A DNA stretch of 64,000 nucleotides from Norana najaformis (taxonomy: Eukaryota > Annelida > Clitellata > Crassiclitellata > Hormogastridae): positions 10,671,561 through 10,735,560 of the forward strand of contig OZ029914.1 in NCBI GenBank assembly GCA_964023275.1. Direction: 5' to 3'. The position numbers were made by a program, and so were the translations under genes. The notes under the pieces were generated by a model. That model was not told where the DNA came from. It saw nothing but the letters and a program-made list of their open reading frames with translations, and did not search any database. Of this stretch, positions 54,701 through 64,000 are shown in pieces. Position 1 is the stretch's first letter. Each line of letters opens with the position of its first letter.

Positions 54701-57700
54701 GCACCACTTAATACTTTTGTTGAACAGCTAAAGCTGCATAAAGCTAATGCTGCATTTTTGTACCCTTCTGATTACTGTTTACTGTCACCATGTTCTCCAC
54801 CTTTTTTAAATGCAGAAGGCCAGTATTTTACAGAAGTTGTAAAATTCCAATTGTCATAAACAGATAAAAATAGAACTTAATATATGAATGCCAAACTATA
54901 TGCTTGCAAACACCATTTAGCCATTTAGAGTACAATAAAACTGAAAGTTGTTTAAATAATATAATATCAAAATGTTTAATTTTTCATCAATACACACAGG
55001 TGTCACATATATGCAGGTGCATTATGTTTATAGTATGATGTCAGAACCTAAGTGACTCTAATGGAATAAACAGTCCTAATCAGGGCACACAGCCTCAAGA
55101 CATTGTAGTTTTCACTCCAGCATGTAGCACAAGAGACAAGCAAACACTCATGACTTTCATTATTTAGATTTGTAGTTTGTCGTTTAGTTTATAATAAACA
55201 TTGGAAACTTCAAACAGCAGTGCATATCTTACAATAGGAACATTTTATTTCATTCTGCAAAGTCACAGCAGAGTATATTGAACATTAGAATTTTATATTC
55301 TTCCATGCACCCAAACATAAACACAACATGAGTTGCATAGGTTAAGTCTACGCCATTTAATCCGACTTAATATGTCAAATTTAAGCCTAAAATCTTGAGC
55401 TTGTTGCCCAAAAGTAAGAACAACGGAAATGTAGTTTCACATTCTTATACTTACCGGTACCCACAAGTATACTCAGCATCCCTTTGTCTCTTGGAAGCAC
55501 ATTTGTTATTACATCATTCATGACATTGTCTGTCATAAGAAGTGGTTATGTTGATGTAACCACTTCTCAATTTCCAAAACTGTCATATGCCCTAGTGACC
55601 AGTATCAAACTTAAAATAGCTTAAATGCACTTATGATGCCACTTCTGCATAAGAATGAAAACTCTGTGAGGAAAACTTCACCCAGAACTATACTTACTTC
55701 TATATAGTACGGTAAAGTGAATGGCTGCTGATTCAATGGAACTGAGGAGTTTTGCGGTACAAGTAACGACTGGCTGATGTCAGAGGAGGCAACTGTTAGC
55801 CACGGTTGTGATGCTAATGGTTCGTCACTTTTTTGAGTTGTCTGAACGAATGTCAAAATTGGAGTCTCGTGAGTGGTAGGGGGAAGAGGAATATCAGAAT
55901 TGAAAGAAACAGAAAAAGGTGCAGAGAGGTAGCTATTAGTGGGTAGTAGGTCGGGTGCTATGCTCATTTTTGAAGGTGAAGGAGAAGGGGTGGATGACAT
56001 AGAATTCTGAGAATCATCTTCATCGGCTGAAGGAGGAGAGTTCGGCTGAGGAAAAGAACGAGATGCTGGTGCAGCCTGTGAGAGAAATAACACAATGCAA
56101 CTGTACCTCAAAATGTAAGTTAAACATCTGCTTAAAAAGTTAGCTAGACAGTATTAAATTTGTATACTTGCATAAATAGAAGCATACTTACAACTGATAT
56201 CTATCTTAACATAAAGTTTTTTAAGCTAGGATTTAATGCTCTATATTCAATAACAAATAATGTCTGTAAAATAATCAGCTGTTGCATATTCTGTGAACTT
56301 TTTGCGGTGATTCCAGATAGCATTCTCGAATATGCTGCAGAAGAATTTATGTGATTTTTGAGAGCCTTTTAGAAAATTGCTAAATTTTACTATTACAATT
56401 TGTGCAATAACTTTCATGGTGTTTTATTTAAATAGTGGTCTACTGTTTGATAGGTCTATCTAATTAATCAGGCTGTAGATGCTGATGGGATGGATGGGCA
56501 TAATAAGTGTGTAAGTCATTACCAACACCTGTGGGGCCACTTTGTCCACCAGTAATCATTTAACTGAGAAAAATGTCTCCTTCGACATAATACAGAACAC
56601 ATGTTTAATGTTAAACCTCCGTACATTAGGGTTCAATTAATTATGTCAATGATCTTTTGCAGTTGACGCCGACTGGGCTTCAAGCTGTATATTTGCTCTA
56701 TTCGTAGCAAAGCGTTTACTCGAGTAAAGACACAGTCTTTGATTTTCTAAATTATAATTTAAATGAACGGTACAATTACAAGAGTACCGATTGTCACAGT
56801 TTCTTAACGACTGAACGTAAAAACAACATTTGTAACTCAAACTTTCAACTTAGCACATGCTAGACCAGTTTTTCTTCTAGCGTACGCGGTTCCTGCCCAG
56901 CCAGTTGCAAACGTCATCATCAGCGAGATAAAGAGCCATTAATCCGCCACTGAAGCGTGTTTGCGGACAAACACCGACAATGTGCGCCATTGCCTGTACT
57001 ACTTCACAGCTGCACAAAGAAACCGTAGCCTGAGCAGTGCTAAAATCTTCGCGCTCTGCTACAAAATCTTTGCACTCGCTTATATGGGCCAGTACAAACT
57101 GGTTTAGACTAGCCTCCCATTATTGTGCAATTGAGGGTTTTCCAAAAGGTCACTGACACATCACAATATAGATAGCACGAGCACCCACATGATAAAATAA
57201 GCATTAGCAGTAATTACTACCGATGTCAATCGGCTTACACACAGGGCTCTGCCAGTCAATCACACCGTCCCCTACACGCGTTCGGTGCATGCCAGCCAGT
57301 ATATGATTCACGCTTGGACAAACAAATCAATAACCCAATGACTCATGGAATTCTCCTATGCAAACGCGCCCTCAAAACTTGCTGAATAAGCTGTCCAGTA
57401 TATTACATTCCCAGTCACCAAGTAGTTTCCCATAAGGTTGCAATGAAACCTGGGTACTGTAGCTATGTCAGTGTAATGATTTGTAAACAGTACCTGAAGT
57501 TTGATGTAAAGACATGATCTGTTGAGTTCCTCACAGTTACACAGAGCCACTGCATTGTCTATTTCGGATGGAAGAGGAATAAGGGACGTCTTTGTTTCGG
57601 TCCTTGCATTTGTGCATGCCAATCGCCAGAGAGAAAATTCTTTTCCCTGCAGAGATGGAAACGCATTGCAGAGTGTCTCTCGGAAGTGTGAGGGATCAGA

Positions 57701-58463
57701 ATTCTTCTTCTCAAACGTCACCTTCTTCTTTTCAAACGTTTCCGCTGGAAAAAGAGCAAAAACAAATCTATAATCTGTGAAAGATCACCACTGTCATAGT
57801 ATCTCCAAAACACGTTTGCAAATTTAAAAATTAAGTAAAAATAGCGTAAAATGTTGAAGATTGCATTACAGGTTATAACACTACACACATTAACTGCTTT
57901 ATGCACATTCAGATGAAGCTAAGTACTATATCTGAGTAGTAATAGTAGAAGGAAAAGAGCAATCCCTTAAGCTCAAGAAACCGCGGATATGAAGAGCTAG
58001 CAACTTCCTCGGCAAATGAAGACGGTTGACTATTTCTCTTTCTAGCCACCTGATTTTGACATAAAAAATAGCATGGCCAGTGCACTCGTTTTATACCTAG
58101 TTTACTAGGATTGCAGCTGGAAGACAAATTTTGGAATATCTCTGCCTTGGCACAGATTTGAACCCGAATAGTCTGAAAGAACTTGTTGCTCTCAATAAAC
58201 TATAGCATCATTAGGCTACTGAAAGCCTTCAATAAAATGCGTAGATACATCACATACAGTAGCGTACATCTATTGATCTACCAGCTTTCATATCTGAGTG
58301 ACAATAGCTTACGATTATTTCTGAGTTTGTTACTGTCAATCTTCTCAAGCGTGGCATCTTTGACGAGGTTGATCCTGAAGGATTTGAACACGTGATGCTG
58401 ACCTCGCCTGGTTGTCACTGGTTTCTTCTTAGGCATTGCCACTAGCTTCATAAAACATGGCAT
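45729..58463 (-). CDS. Two-CARD adaptor-like protein with N-terminal domain and C-terminal coiled coil (12 exons, 722 aa)
   Basis: Minus-strand exons: 58313-58463, 57494-57744, 55698-56075, 54571-54604, 54142-54205, 53712-53803, 52695-52919, 51975-52153, 51565-51625, 51116-51400, 49423-49731 and 45729-45868. All joins keep frame, totalling 2169 nt. Residues 51-134: a compact unknown domain with SHFRETLCNAFPSL, EFSLWRL and SCLYIKLQ, possibly ubiquitin-like. 135-260: Ser/Pro-rich linker. About 274-281: basic KHPKKRKF, NLS-like. 486-570: first CARD (LLERQMDFLVDRIDPDFGLL, LTMAEFHQIRSMPS, ALAEAKQMHLANYL). 592-665: second CARD (VNRQTLIDGLDASYL, VINKRQHEFILSKP, LRELNQDRILRVL). 678-712: coiled coil (EQQLEELIRQLEHERKEKQQ). 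CARDs mediate homotypic binding in caspase and innate signalling; the partner is unknown. Starts at 58463, 58451 or 58436 are all in frame. The 34-nt exon 4 has a weak donor and is the least certain. The last intron holds an antisense LINE. Confidence 0.75.
45869..46440. other. CARD gene last intron, left part
   Basis: AT-rich intron sequence between the terminal exon and the LINE; nothing coding seen. 46250-46475 may be the 5' UTR of the LINE. Confidence 0.5.
46476..49080 (+). mobile_element. L2/CR1 LINE ORF2 with endonuclease and partial RT, broken by a tandem duplication
   Basis: A long frame from 46476 encodes an APE-type endonuclease: LRLGTLNAHSLGNKF, LVVTESWHS, ILALYRPGSSP, IITGDLNIHLENP and LSDHGLILFSVP. 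It then reads the linker and RT start (LLPFLIKEFVDDFLPFLHLL). A 135-bp tandem duplication (48071-48341) shifts the frame and creates a stop at 48261. The RT continues from 48330 with GLDPNSPSNYRPISNLSFL, LPPLQSGFRKFHS and LYDVSAAFDTVDHSILL. A second frameshift near 48815 spoils the PQGSVLGP motif, but HQYADDTQSFTHGP survives in the next frame. The copy ends near 49020, lacking the RT C-terminus and 3' UTR. It is antisense to the CARD gene, inside its last intron. Confidence 0.88.
48071..48341. repeat. Tandem duplication, 136-bp period
   Basis: 48071-48205 and 48207-48341 are identical over 135 bases, beginning CCGGATGTCCTTCGTCGACT. A period of 136 is not a multiple of three and so shifts the LINE frame. 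Confidence 0.97.
49732..51115. other. Intron between the two CARD exons
   Basis: Short frames only, for example 74 codons at 50707-50931 minus and 66 codons at 50901-51101 plus, without domain or splice support. Confidence 0.5.
52960..53465. repeat. CARD gene intron 6 segment, source of the duplicated blocks
   Basis: Collinear with 41640-42090 and 44575-45010, at lower identity than those two share with each other (ACATTATTTGACGTTACTTG against ACATTATTTCGTGTCTCTTG). Confidence 0.75.
54606..55697. other. CARD gene intron 3
   Basis: AT-rich, with no frame or repeat that I can support. Confidence 0.5.
56076..57493. other. CARD gene intron 2
   Basis: No exon found. 57200-57365 resembles 19270-19420 and is probably dispersed repeat. 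Confidence 0.5.
57745..58312. other. CARD gene intron 1
   Basis: A minus-strand frame at 57909-58127 contains an AG followed by VARKRNSQPSSFAEEVASSS, but joining it in phase 1 after exon 1 gives an immediate TAG, so it is not included. Confidence 0.4.
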
Positions 58464-58540
58464 TCATATTTATGCATACATACATGCATATAAGCATACA
58501 AACATACATACATATATAAATGCATGCATACGTAAATATA
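58464..58540. repeat. (CATA)n microsatellite
   Basis: Imperfect CATA units directly 5' of the CARD gene start codon. Confidence 0.9.
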
Positions 58541-59155
58541 TACAGAGACTTATAACAATCAGCAGCATGTGATATATTGTTCATTAATGATGATACTATT
58601 GAGCAACTAGACCAAAATTGTGAGGAGTGACTAGCTGCTTGGCACCAGAGCTGAGGACAAATTCTTCAGTGGGTCCAGGCCCTGTCTGCTATGCATCTTG
58701 GTTTTTCAACTACTGAAACAGTCTTGAAATGATGAATATTGGTCAATTAACAGACTTCTAACAACTGACAGTGGTGAAGCCATATCATCCATATTATGCC
58801 TACATACAACAATGTCTGGTAGGCCTTATGCCACACAATCAGTGTGTCCACATTACAAGAGACATGCAGTCGGTTTTAATTAACACCATAATCAGGCTAA
58901 AGTGTCTGGTTAGATATCACTCTAACTGCTACCATTACATCCACTTGAAGCATCCATTACACTTCTAACAATGTAGCTGAATTAGCTGGTGCACTTTTAG
59001 AGATGAAAATGCATGAAATTGAAATAGGATGTAAGAAGTTAGTACAAAGAGTTGAAAGTTAAGCCAATGGGGCAAAGGCACCGAGGAAAACTAGAAAACA
59101 AACAGGATAAAACATGGATGACTAAAATACTCATGAAGAACTTAATACTAATTTC
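58541..59155. other. No gene seen
   Basis: Upstream of the CARD gene; no promoter motif stands out. Confidence 0.4.
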
Positions 59156-59159
59156 AAAG

Positions 59160-59995
59160 ATCAGATGAAGTCTCGTGATAAATCTATAGCTGGTACCTTT
59201 TCTTACTGAAGTTCAAGCTCTTAGGCATCTCTGTCATACAGTATTTCAATATTTCATATTTCAATATGGGTGTTGAGTTTAACTCCAACCAGTCATTCCC
59301 TGAACACATTAATTCTAGATGTAGGTCTGCTCTTTACCAAATCTGTGATATCCGTAGAGTTAGGCACCACATTTCTTTTTCTGCCCTGGTTTATTTGTTT
59401 ATGCTCGGGTGTCCAGCTGCCTTGACTACTGAAACTTGCTATGGGCTTTTCAAAAGCTAACTTGATGAAACTTCAGCATTCAAAATACATTGCCAAGTAC
59501 TGTCATTAAAACACCAAAATCTTAATGCATATCACTGATCCTAAAATCATTGCATTGGCTGCCCATAGAAAAGCAAATAATTATCAAGGCTGGGCAAATT
59601 ATATACATTTTAGCCAGTTTCACTATCTTCACTCTGTTGTGACTCCCAAGGCTTACAAGTCTCAACTCCACCAGGCTTTCTGGCTGTCTTAATCTGGCTA
59701 TTCCATGGATATGGAGTGCTCTCAGTATGTGCACCTTTTCTATCTCTGGCCCTAGACTCTGGAAATCTCTTCATGCAAATGTATGCAAAGTGTGTTTTGG
59801 CCTTCAGATCTCTGCTAAAACTCATCTCTTTCTGGACTCATTTCCTGCATAGGCTGTTTAGTGTCTTCTCGAATTCACTTCCTGGCTTTTCAACCAGACT
59901 CACCCTGGAATTTGGCTTGCACAACGATTTGTTTAGTAGCACCCACTGACTGGTACCTCGATCATTACTGCAGTAGCGCTATAGAAGTTTTTGGT
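59160..59995 (+). mobile_element. L2/CR1 LINE, C-terminal region and 3' end, decayed
   Basis: GVEFNSNQSFPEHINSRCRS and QICDIRRVRHHISFSALVY match the LGVTLDSNLTF...HIRRIRHHLS region. A later frame gives SISGPRLWKSLHANV and KTHLFLDSFPA. It ends with TAGCGCTATAGAAGTTTTTG. There are several stops. Confidence 0.72.
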
Positions 59996-60074
59996 ATATG
60001 TGAAAGGCTCGGGTAAAATTTCATGCCATTCTGGAACTGTGGGTAAATCTTTACCAGTACTAAGTTTTCAGATT

Positions 60075-60335
60075 ATTAATTTGTTATCACCATGACTGCT
60101 TTGGCCTTTGCTTAAAACTGCAAATACTCGCAACAAAATAACACAAAATAAGAAGTGAAATCATGAGCACTTACACATTTGGTAAACTCGAACGTTCTTG
60201 TCGAAAATTCTGCTCACAGATTGGACCAAGGGGTTGAGTTTGGACCTAACACAATGCCATATGCCTAAGACTACTGCGTCTATGCGTCCTGGGTTTATCC
60301 ATGGTTTTATCATGGTTTTCCCACTGGGTATTTCC
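60075..60335 (+). repeat. Dispersed repeat family D, copy 4
   Basis: CTCGCAACAAAATAACACAA, CTCGAACGTTCTTGTCG, GCGTCTATGCGTCCTGGG and CATGGTTTTCCC match the copies at 18.6-20.3 kb, forty kilobases away. Confidence 0.7.
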
Positions 60336-60454
60336 GACCTAGGAGGTTCGATATTGGAGGCAAACTATTACATTATAAGCCCCACATTGGGCGCCAATGA
60401 CGCGAACTTGAAGATTTGCCAATTTTCTGCGGTTACGACCTAGTTCTTGTGACT

Positions 60455-60535
60455 TAAATGTAAATGTAAATGTACACGGTTTTCTATAGCGACCGTATGG
60501 CCTCGATCCTGTTAATTTTTCAATAGGTCTTTTTC
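60455..60535 (-). repeat. SINE family S2 tail
   Basis: AAATGTAAATGTAAATGTAC, TTCTATAGCGACCG and TATGGCCTCGATCCTG are the reverse complement of the S2 tail. Confidence 0.6.
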
Positions 60536-60554
60536 GGCTATGCTACAAAAGTGT

Positions 60555-60782
60555 CTACTCTAAAGTCTGAGACGGAGAAGGCGGCGAAGCTCTTCCAATC
60601 TGTCCAAGGTGAAGGCGTTCAGCGACCAGCCGAGACAATTCGAGGTGAATAAAAAGTTCAGCGACCATCAAACAATTTTTTCCTTGGTGATGTTCGTAGC
60701 TGCTGTTTAACGACGCCATATCATAACGAAGATGATTAGCGTCGCCCTCCTCCTTTATCCAAGCTTGGGACTGGCACCACAC
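60555..60782 (-). other. 75-codon frame, unknown
   Basis: Reads SQAWIKEEGDANHLRYDM and LMVAELFIHLELSRLVAERL. It could be a degenerate transposon ORF; I cannot place it. Confidence 0.2.
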
Positions 60783-61305
60783 GAATACGGCAGTGGCGGA
60801 GTTGTTGTTATTGTTTATTGAAATTTGGGGAACACTTTTACCAAGGTGATGACCCCTTACACAAAATAAATGATGTTAGGTGTTAGTTTGTCTCTAAAAT
60901 GTGCAGGGAAAAGTTTTACTGTTGAACAGTAAATGGTTTCATTCACTGGCATTTGTGCTGCCAGCCGTCTTTCCAACCTTATTTCCTGCCTCAGCAGGAT
61001 TAGGAAGGTAGGATTTTCCTGTGATCTTCCTTCACAGTTCTTGTGTTTTCTTTGCTTGCAGTTTGGGTTTTTCGGGCTTCTTTATCGAGTTTCACTTCGA
61101 CTCCTTTTGGTTCCTCCTTAAAGTTCAAATGAGCAAAATGTGCAGTATCAATCTATCAGCATTTTATGAGAAAGTTATCTGTAGGTTACCATTTGTGCTC
61201 TTTCTTAAGTGCGTCGTTATATAATCTGTTTGATATGAGCTCGTAGACGCTGTTTGGCAGATCATTGGCAACGTTGTTTTGGCTATTTTAATTTGAGTCA
61301 AAAGT
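60783..61305. other. No gene seen
   Basis: Short hydrophobic frames (60933-61224) overlap but have no recognisable domain. Confidence 0.4.
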
Positions 61306-61307
61306 TA

Positions 61308-61635
61308 TAGTGCTTATCGTAATCGTAATCCCGAGATTTCTACAGCGCCCAATGAAAGCCGCGCCGCGGGGACTAGCTTATTCACATGCGCTCATTCAAA
61401 ACGAAATCGATAGGCAAAAGGGTCCGGTTCCAGGTCATGATCCAAAAGTCAGACGGAGAGACTGCGTGGCAGCTACAGGATGGTGGTGTTTGGGGTTGGA
61501 GAGCGGAGAGAGATCAGAGGAAGAAAGGGTGTCAGGATAGGATCTGTGAAAAAGGAAGTGTTTTATCGTTTCCTCAGTGTTACAGTGGTCACATTTTCCT
61601 TTTGGGTGCCGACCTATTTTCTTAATGTGCAATGC
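61308..61635 (-). mobile_element. LINE C-terminal tail with (ATTACG)n end
   Basis: The minus-strand frame GKCDHCNTEETIKHFLFHRS has a CxxC...H zinc-knuckle-like motif usual near the end of LINE ORFs. It is followed by SYPDTLSSSDLSPL, then TTTCATTGGGCGCTGTAGAA and the end ATTACGATTACGA. Confidence 0.68.
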
Positions 61636-62109
61636 CCTGACCTTAACGTAGTTATGATGTCTGCACCCCGTTTTCCGTGTTAAGTTTTAACTTATTACTT
61701 ACCATTGACTTTAGAGTTTAATAGTGCAATCCTGAAGATTGGCTATCGTATTCTTTCTGCCATAGAGACAAAATGTACTTATATATGTAGTATAATAAGC
61801 ATCTTTGAGTTCTTTACTTACTTCGAGGTCTACAGTGGGGTACAGTTGCTTCCTTACACAATGAGTTGATCTTTTCGTAACTAATATAGGGCCTAACCAC
61901 GGGGCTTGGTATCCATAGGCCTACAAAGGTCACCTTGCAGTTTTGAAGATGCGGAGTTTTTAACGCTTTGCCCAAACACTCGCCAGTGGCGCCAGCAAAA
62001 CGAATGGCAGAGGTAGCACAAGCCTGCCGTACGCCATCTAGCGAGCTAATCGGGAATCAATCGCAAGATATTTTGCGTCAGCTAAGTTCTTAGGTTGACA
62101 TCATACTAA

Positions 62110-62260
62110 AAGTAAATGTAATTGCACATGATTTTCTGTAACGAACGCATGGCCTCGACCCTGCTTATTTTTTTCAGTAAATCGATCGAGTGAGATCCTT
62201 CACTGCTGCTGCCCGTTTGAACGGGTGGGGCGCCATTTAAGGTCCCTTTTGGCATTGTAG
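62110..62260 (-). repeat. SINE family S2 copy
   Basis: AATGTAATTGCACATG, GCATGGCCTCGACCCTGC and GAGTGAGATCCTTCACTGCT match the reverse complement of the S2 body at 35615-35855. Confidence 0.65.
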
Positions 62261-62439
62261 CTTAAGTTTGAAGTTCCTTGTGACATATTAACTACTTATT
62301 GTTTTTTAATAACTGCTAATGTATCCTGAAACTTAAAAAAACATAAAAAATGACAGAAAATAGGTCATTGCAATGCATAGTAAAATGTGAATGTATATGT
62401 TTTAGTAAGAATGGCTTATAAGGCCTACAGATAAACCGT

Positions 62440-62565
62440 GAATCGTAGTCGTAATCTCGAGATTTCTACAGCGCCCAATGAAAGCTAAGTCGCGGGAACC
62501 AGCTTTTTCACAGGCTCTCAGTCAAAACAAAATCGATAGGTAAGGTGGGTTCTGTTCCAGACGAT
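62440..62565 (-). repeat. LINE 3' tail
   Basis: TCGTAGTCGTAATCTCGAGA, TTTCTACAGCGCCCAATGAA and CAAAACAAAATCGATAGG, as at 61308 and 38086. Confidence 0.7.
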
Positions 62566-62619
62566 GCACAGTTGGCATATGCCATATGATGTATTAAATC
62601 GACAGCTCGAATTTAAAAG

Positions 62620-62870
62620 GGTTAATTTAAATGTACAACTTTTCTATAGCGACCTATGATCGCGCCTCTGCTCAGTTTTCAATGAATTAATCGGGTGAGG
62701 TCCTTCGCCACCGCTGTCCGTTTGAATGGACGCCACGCTGTGAAGGATTTAACTATAGGCGCGGGGGCGGTTCCTCTTGGTTACATGCCGGCGCCCCTCA
62801 GACCACACCCGTGCATGGGGGACTGCCAGAATGTGGCTCTTCCCCCCCCCCCCAAACGCAAGCAATCCTG
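62620..62870 (-). repeat. SINE family S2 copy with C-homopolymer
   Basis: AAATGTACAACTTTTCTATA, GTGAGGTCCTTCGCCACCGC and TGTCCGTTTGAATGG mark the S2 body; a ten-C run lies at 62846-62855. Confidence 0.55.
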
Positions 62871-62964
62871 GATCCGCCACTAGGGCGCCACGCAATTTTA
62901 GGTCCCCTGTATGGACCATGGTATATAGGCCTATAAAACCTCTGAAATATAACCACAGTTGGTG

Positions 62965-63730
62965 CGCTATGGGGTGTGTGATATTCTAGTGGTTAGCGTG
63001 CTTGACTGTCAACCGAGAGATCGGGGCAGGCCCGGCCTTAGGGCAAGGCGAACGAGGCAACCGCCTTGGGCCCCTCGCTTTCAGGGCCCCGCGCTTCTGA
63101 CTAAACATTTTTACTGCTTTTTACTAATATTACGTAACGCTTGTTTTTTTTAACCGACAGTAATTAAGAAAACTTTATAATAAATGAATTGTTTATTTTC
63201 TTTGTGAATTTGTTTATATTGCAGGATAAAAAAATAGCATACTAATAAATTACCTGTCAATGTCATTGATTTAAAACTATGATGTTGCTAACGATCTGGA
63301 CTATAACGAACTCATTGCGGATTTTGCATCCATCAAGCTGGCAAGATTTGCTTGTGAGTAGTAAAAACATGTTAGAAGTAGAAGATACAACCCACGATAG
63401 AGTCTATAATATTGATAAACAAACCCTCAATTAGCATACCAAAATATTTTAATTATCAGCATCTTTTTTGAGTTTTCATATATTCAGTTAAATGAATAAA
63501 ACTGAAATTGTTGCTCTCATAGTAAAATTTTTAGCATTTTTAGTTTTGAGGCTGATTTACATTTTGTCAAATTGTATTCAATAACCAATTTACTATGGAT
63601 TTCGCATTATTTTAATATATGTCGAAATGCAATTTTTGCAAGGGTCTCGCTCATCGCTTGCTGCCTTGGGCCACGCATACTTTAGGGCCGGGCCTGGATT
63701 GGGGTTCATATCCCTCCCAGGATAGAAATT
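62965..63730 (+). repeat. tRNA-Asp-like SINE head, split by a hAT-type insertion
   Basis: 62972-63026 reads GATATTCTAGTGGTTAGC (D-arm and A-box like), then GACTGTCAACCGAGAGATCG, with the anticodon-loop-like CTGTCAA of tRNA-Asp. After the insertion, 63697-63720 supplies GGGGTTCATATCCCTCCC, the T-arm with the B box. Removing one copy of the 8-bp duplication makes the two parts contiguous. The stems are imperfect and the 3' body follows, so it is a SINE and not a functional tRNA. Confidence 0.65.
63027..63696 (+). mobile_element. Internally deleted hAT transposon, 670 bp, with 8-bp target duplication
   Basis: The termini are CAGGCCCGGCCTTAGGGC and, reversed at the right end, CAGGCCCGGCCCTAAAGT, typical of hAT elements. 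Flanking 8-mers are GATCGGGG (63019-63026) and GATTGGGG (63697-63704), one mismatch. Inside, 63284-63360 in one plus-strand frame reads NYDVANDLDYNELIADFASI before a stop, resembling the C-terminus of ZBED/ZMYM-like hAT transposases. It is therefore a deletion derivative of an autonomous element and not an unrelated MITE. Confidence 0.85.
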
Positions 63731-63779
63731 TGTTTTGAAATTCGGCTTCACTTGTACACCTAGCCAACTCAGCTATAGT

Positions 63780-64000
63780 GAATACATTGACCGCATAGTC
63801 AGTGGTAAGGCCAGATGGCTAGGGAGGGGTCTAGCCACAAGCCCTCATATGTCAAAGCTAAGTAAATGAAATCGCTAACAGTTCTACGATGGATGGTGTT
63901 TGAAACTGAAGCGAGAATACAGATAAGGGGAAGAGGAAGAATTAGGATAAGACCTATGGAAAAAAGTATTTTTCCCCAGTTTTTGAGTGAAAGACCAGTG
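63780..64000 (-). mobile_element. LINE C-terminal tail running off the window
   Basis: The minus strand from 64000 reads TGLSLKNWGKILFSIGLILI, parallel to the FTQKLKTHLLHKSYPDSFSF tail at 21200-21400 and the tail at 61308. The element continues beyond the right edge. Confidence 0.5.

Noticed and set aside
57909..58127. Extra exon of the CARD gene
   Set aside because: An acceptor-like AG exists, but joining in the required phase gives an immediate stop.
1..64000. CRISPR array, operon or bacterial origin
   Set aside because: No evenly spaced identical repeats with unique spacers; genes have GT-AG introns and animal repeat families throughout.

Overview
The window is nuclear DNA of an invertebrate animal. 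Its genes are split by GT-AG introns, and gene families such as immunoglobulin-superfamily receptors, CARD adaptors and NHL propellers are present. Non-LTR retrotransposon (LINE) debris, tRNA-derived SINEs, DNA transposons and TACA-type microsatellites fill most of the rest. I see no operons, Shine-Dalgarno sites or CRISPR arrays. The repeat content and gene families suit a marine invertebrate, possibly a deuterostome, but the sequence does not let me name the species.

Three host genes can be supported, all on the minus strand. (1) A five-exon gene at 11476-14934 encodes a 344-residue type I membrane protein with a signal peptide, three Ig domains, one membrane helix and a very short basic tail; every intron is phase 1. 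(2) A twelve-exon gene at 45729-58463 gives a frame-consistent 722-residue model: N-terminal domain, Ser/Pro-rich linker, basic NLS-like patch, two CARD domains and a terminal coiled coil. (3) The 3' exon of an NHL beta-propeller gene lies at 36147-37048. An intronless 568-residue gene (23912-25618) looks like a host gene but is enclosed by long inverted repeats with CACTG termini, so I read it as the transposase-like gene of a DNA transposon. A second, broken copy lies at 43241-44167.

Region by region: 1-6.6 kb is a chimeric block, with a LINE tail, two decayed copies of a protein-primed DNA polymerase B of the Maverick/Polinton type, and two NHL-gene fragments arranged as a duplicated composite. 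6.7-10.8 kb holds LINE remnants. 11.4-15 kb is the Ig gene. 15.4-23.4 kb holds LINE tails, a piggyBac remnant, an inverted-repeat element, a dispersed repeat family, a palindrome array and a decayed reverse transcriptase. 23.6-26.2 kb is the TIR-flanked 568-aa gene. 27.2-31 kb holds a foldback element, microsatellites and RT debris. 31.4-34.5 kb is a PIF/Harbinger element with an internally deleted transposase. 34.6-40.8 kb holds SINEs, the NHL gene, and a LINE endonuclease fragment preceded by a 2A-like motif. 41.2-45.6 kb is made of segments duplicated from the CARD locus. 45.7-58.5 kb is the CARD gene, whose last intron contains an antisense L2/CR1 LINE. 59-64 kb holds LINE and SINE remnants and a hAT derivative inserted into a tRNA-Asp-like SINE.

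No pathway links the three host genes within the window. The Ig and CARD genes both belong to classes often used in animal recognition and innate signalling, but that shared role is inference.
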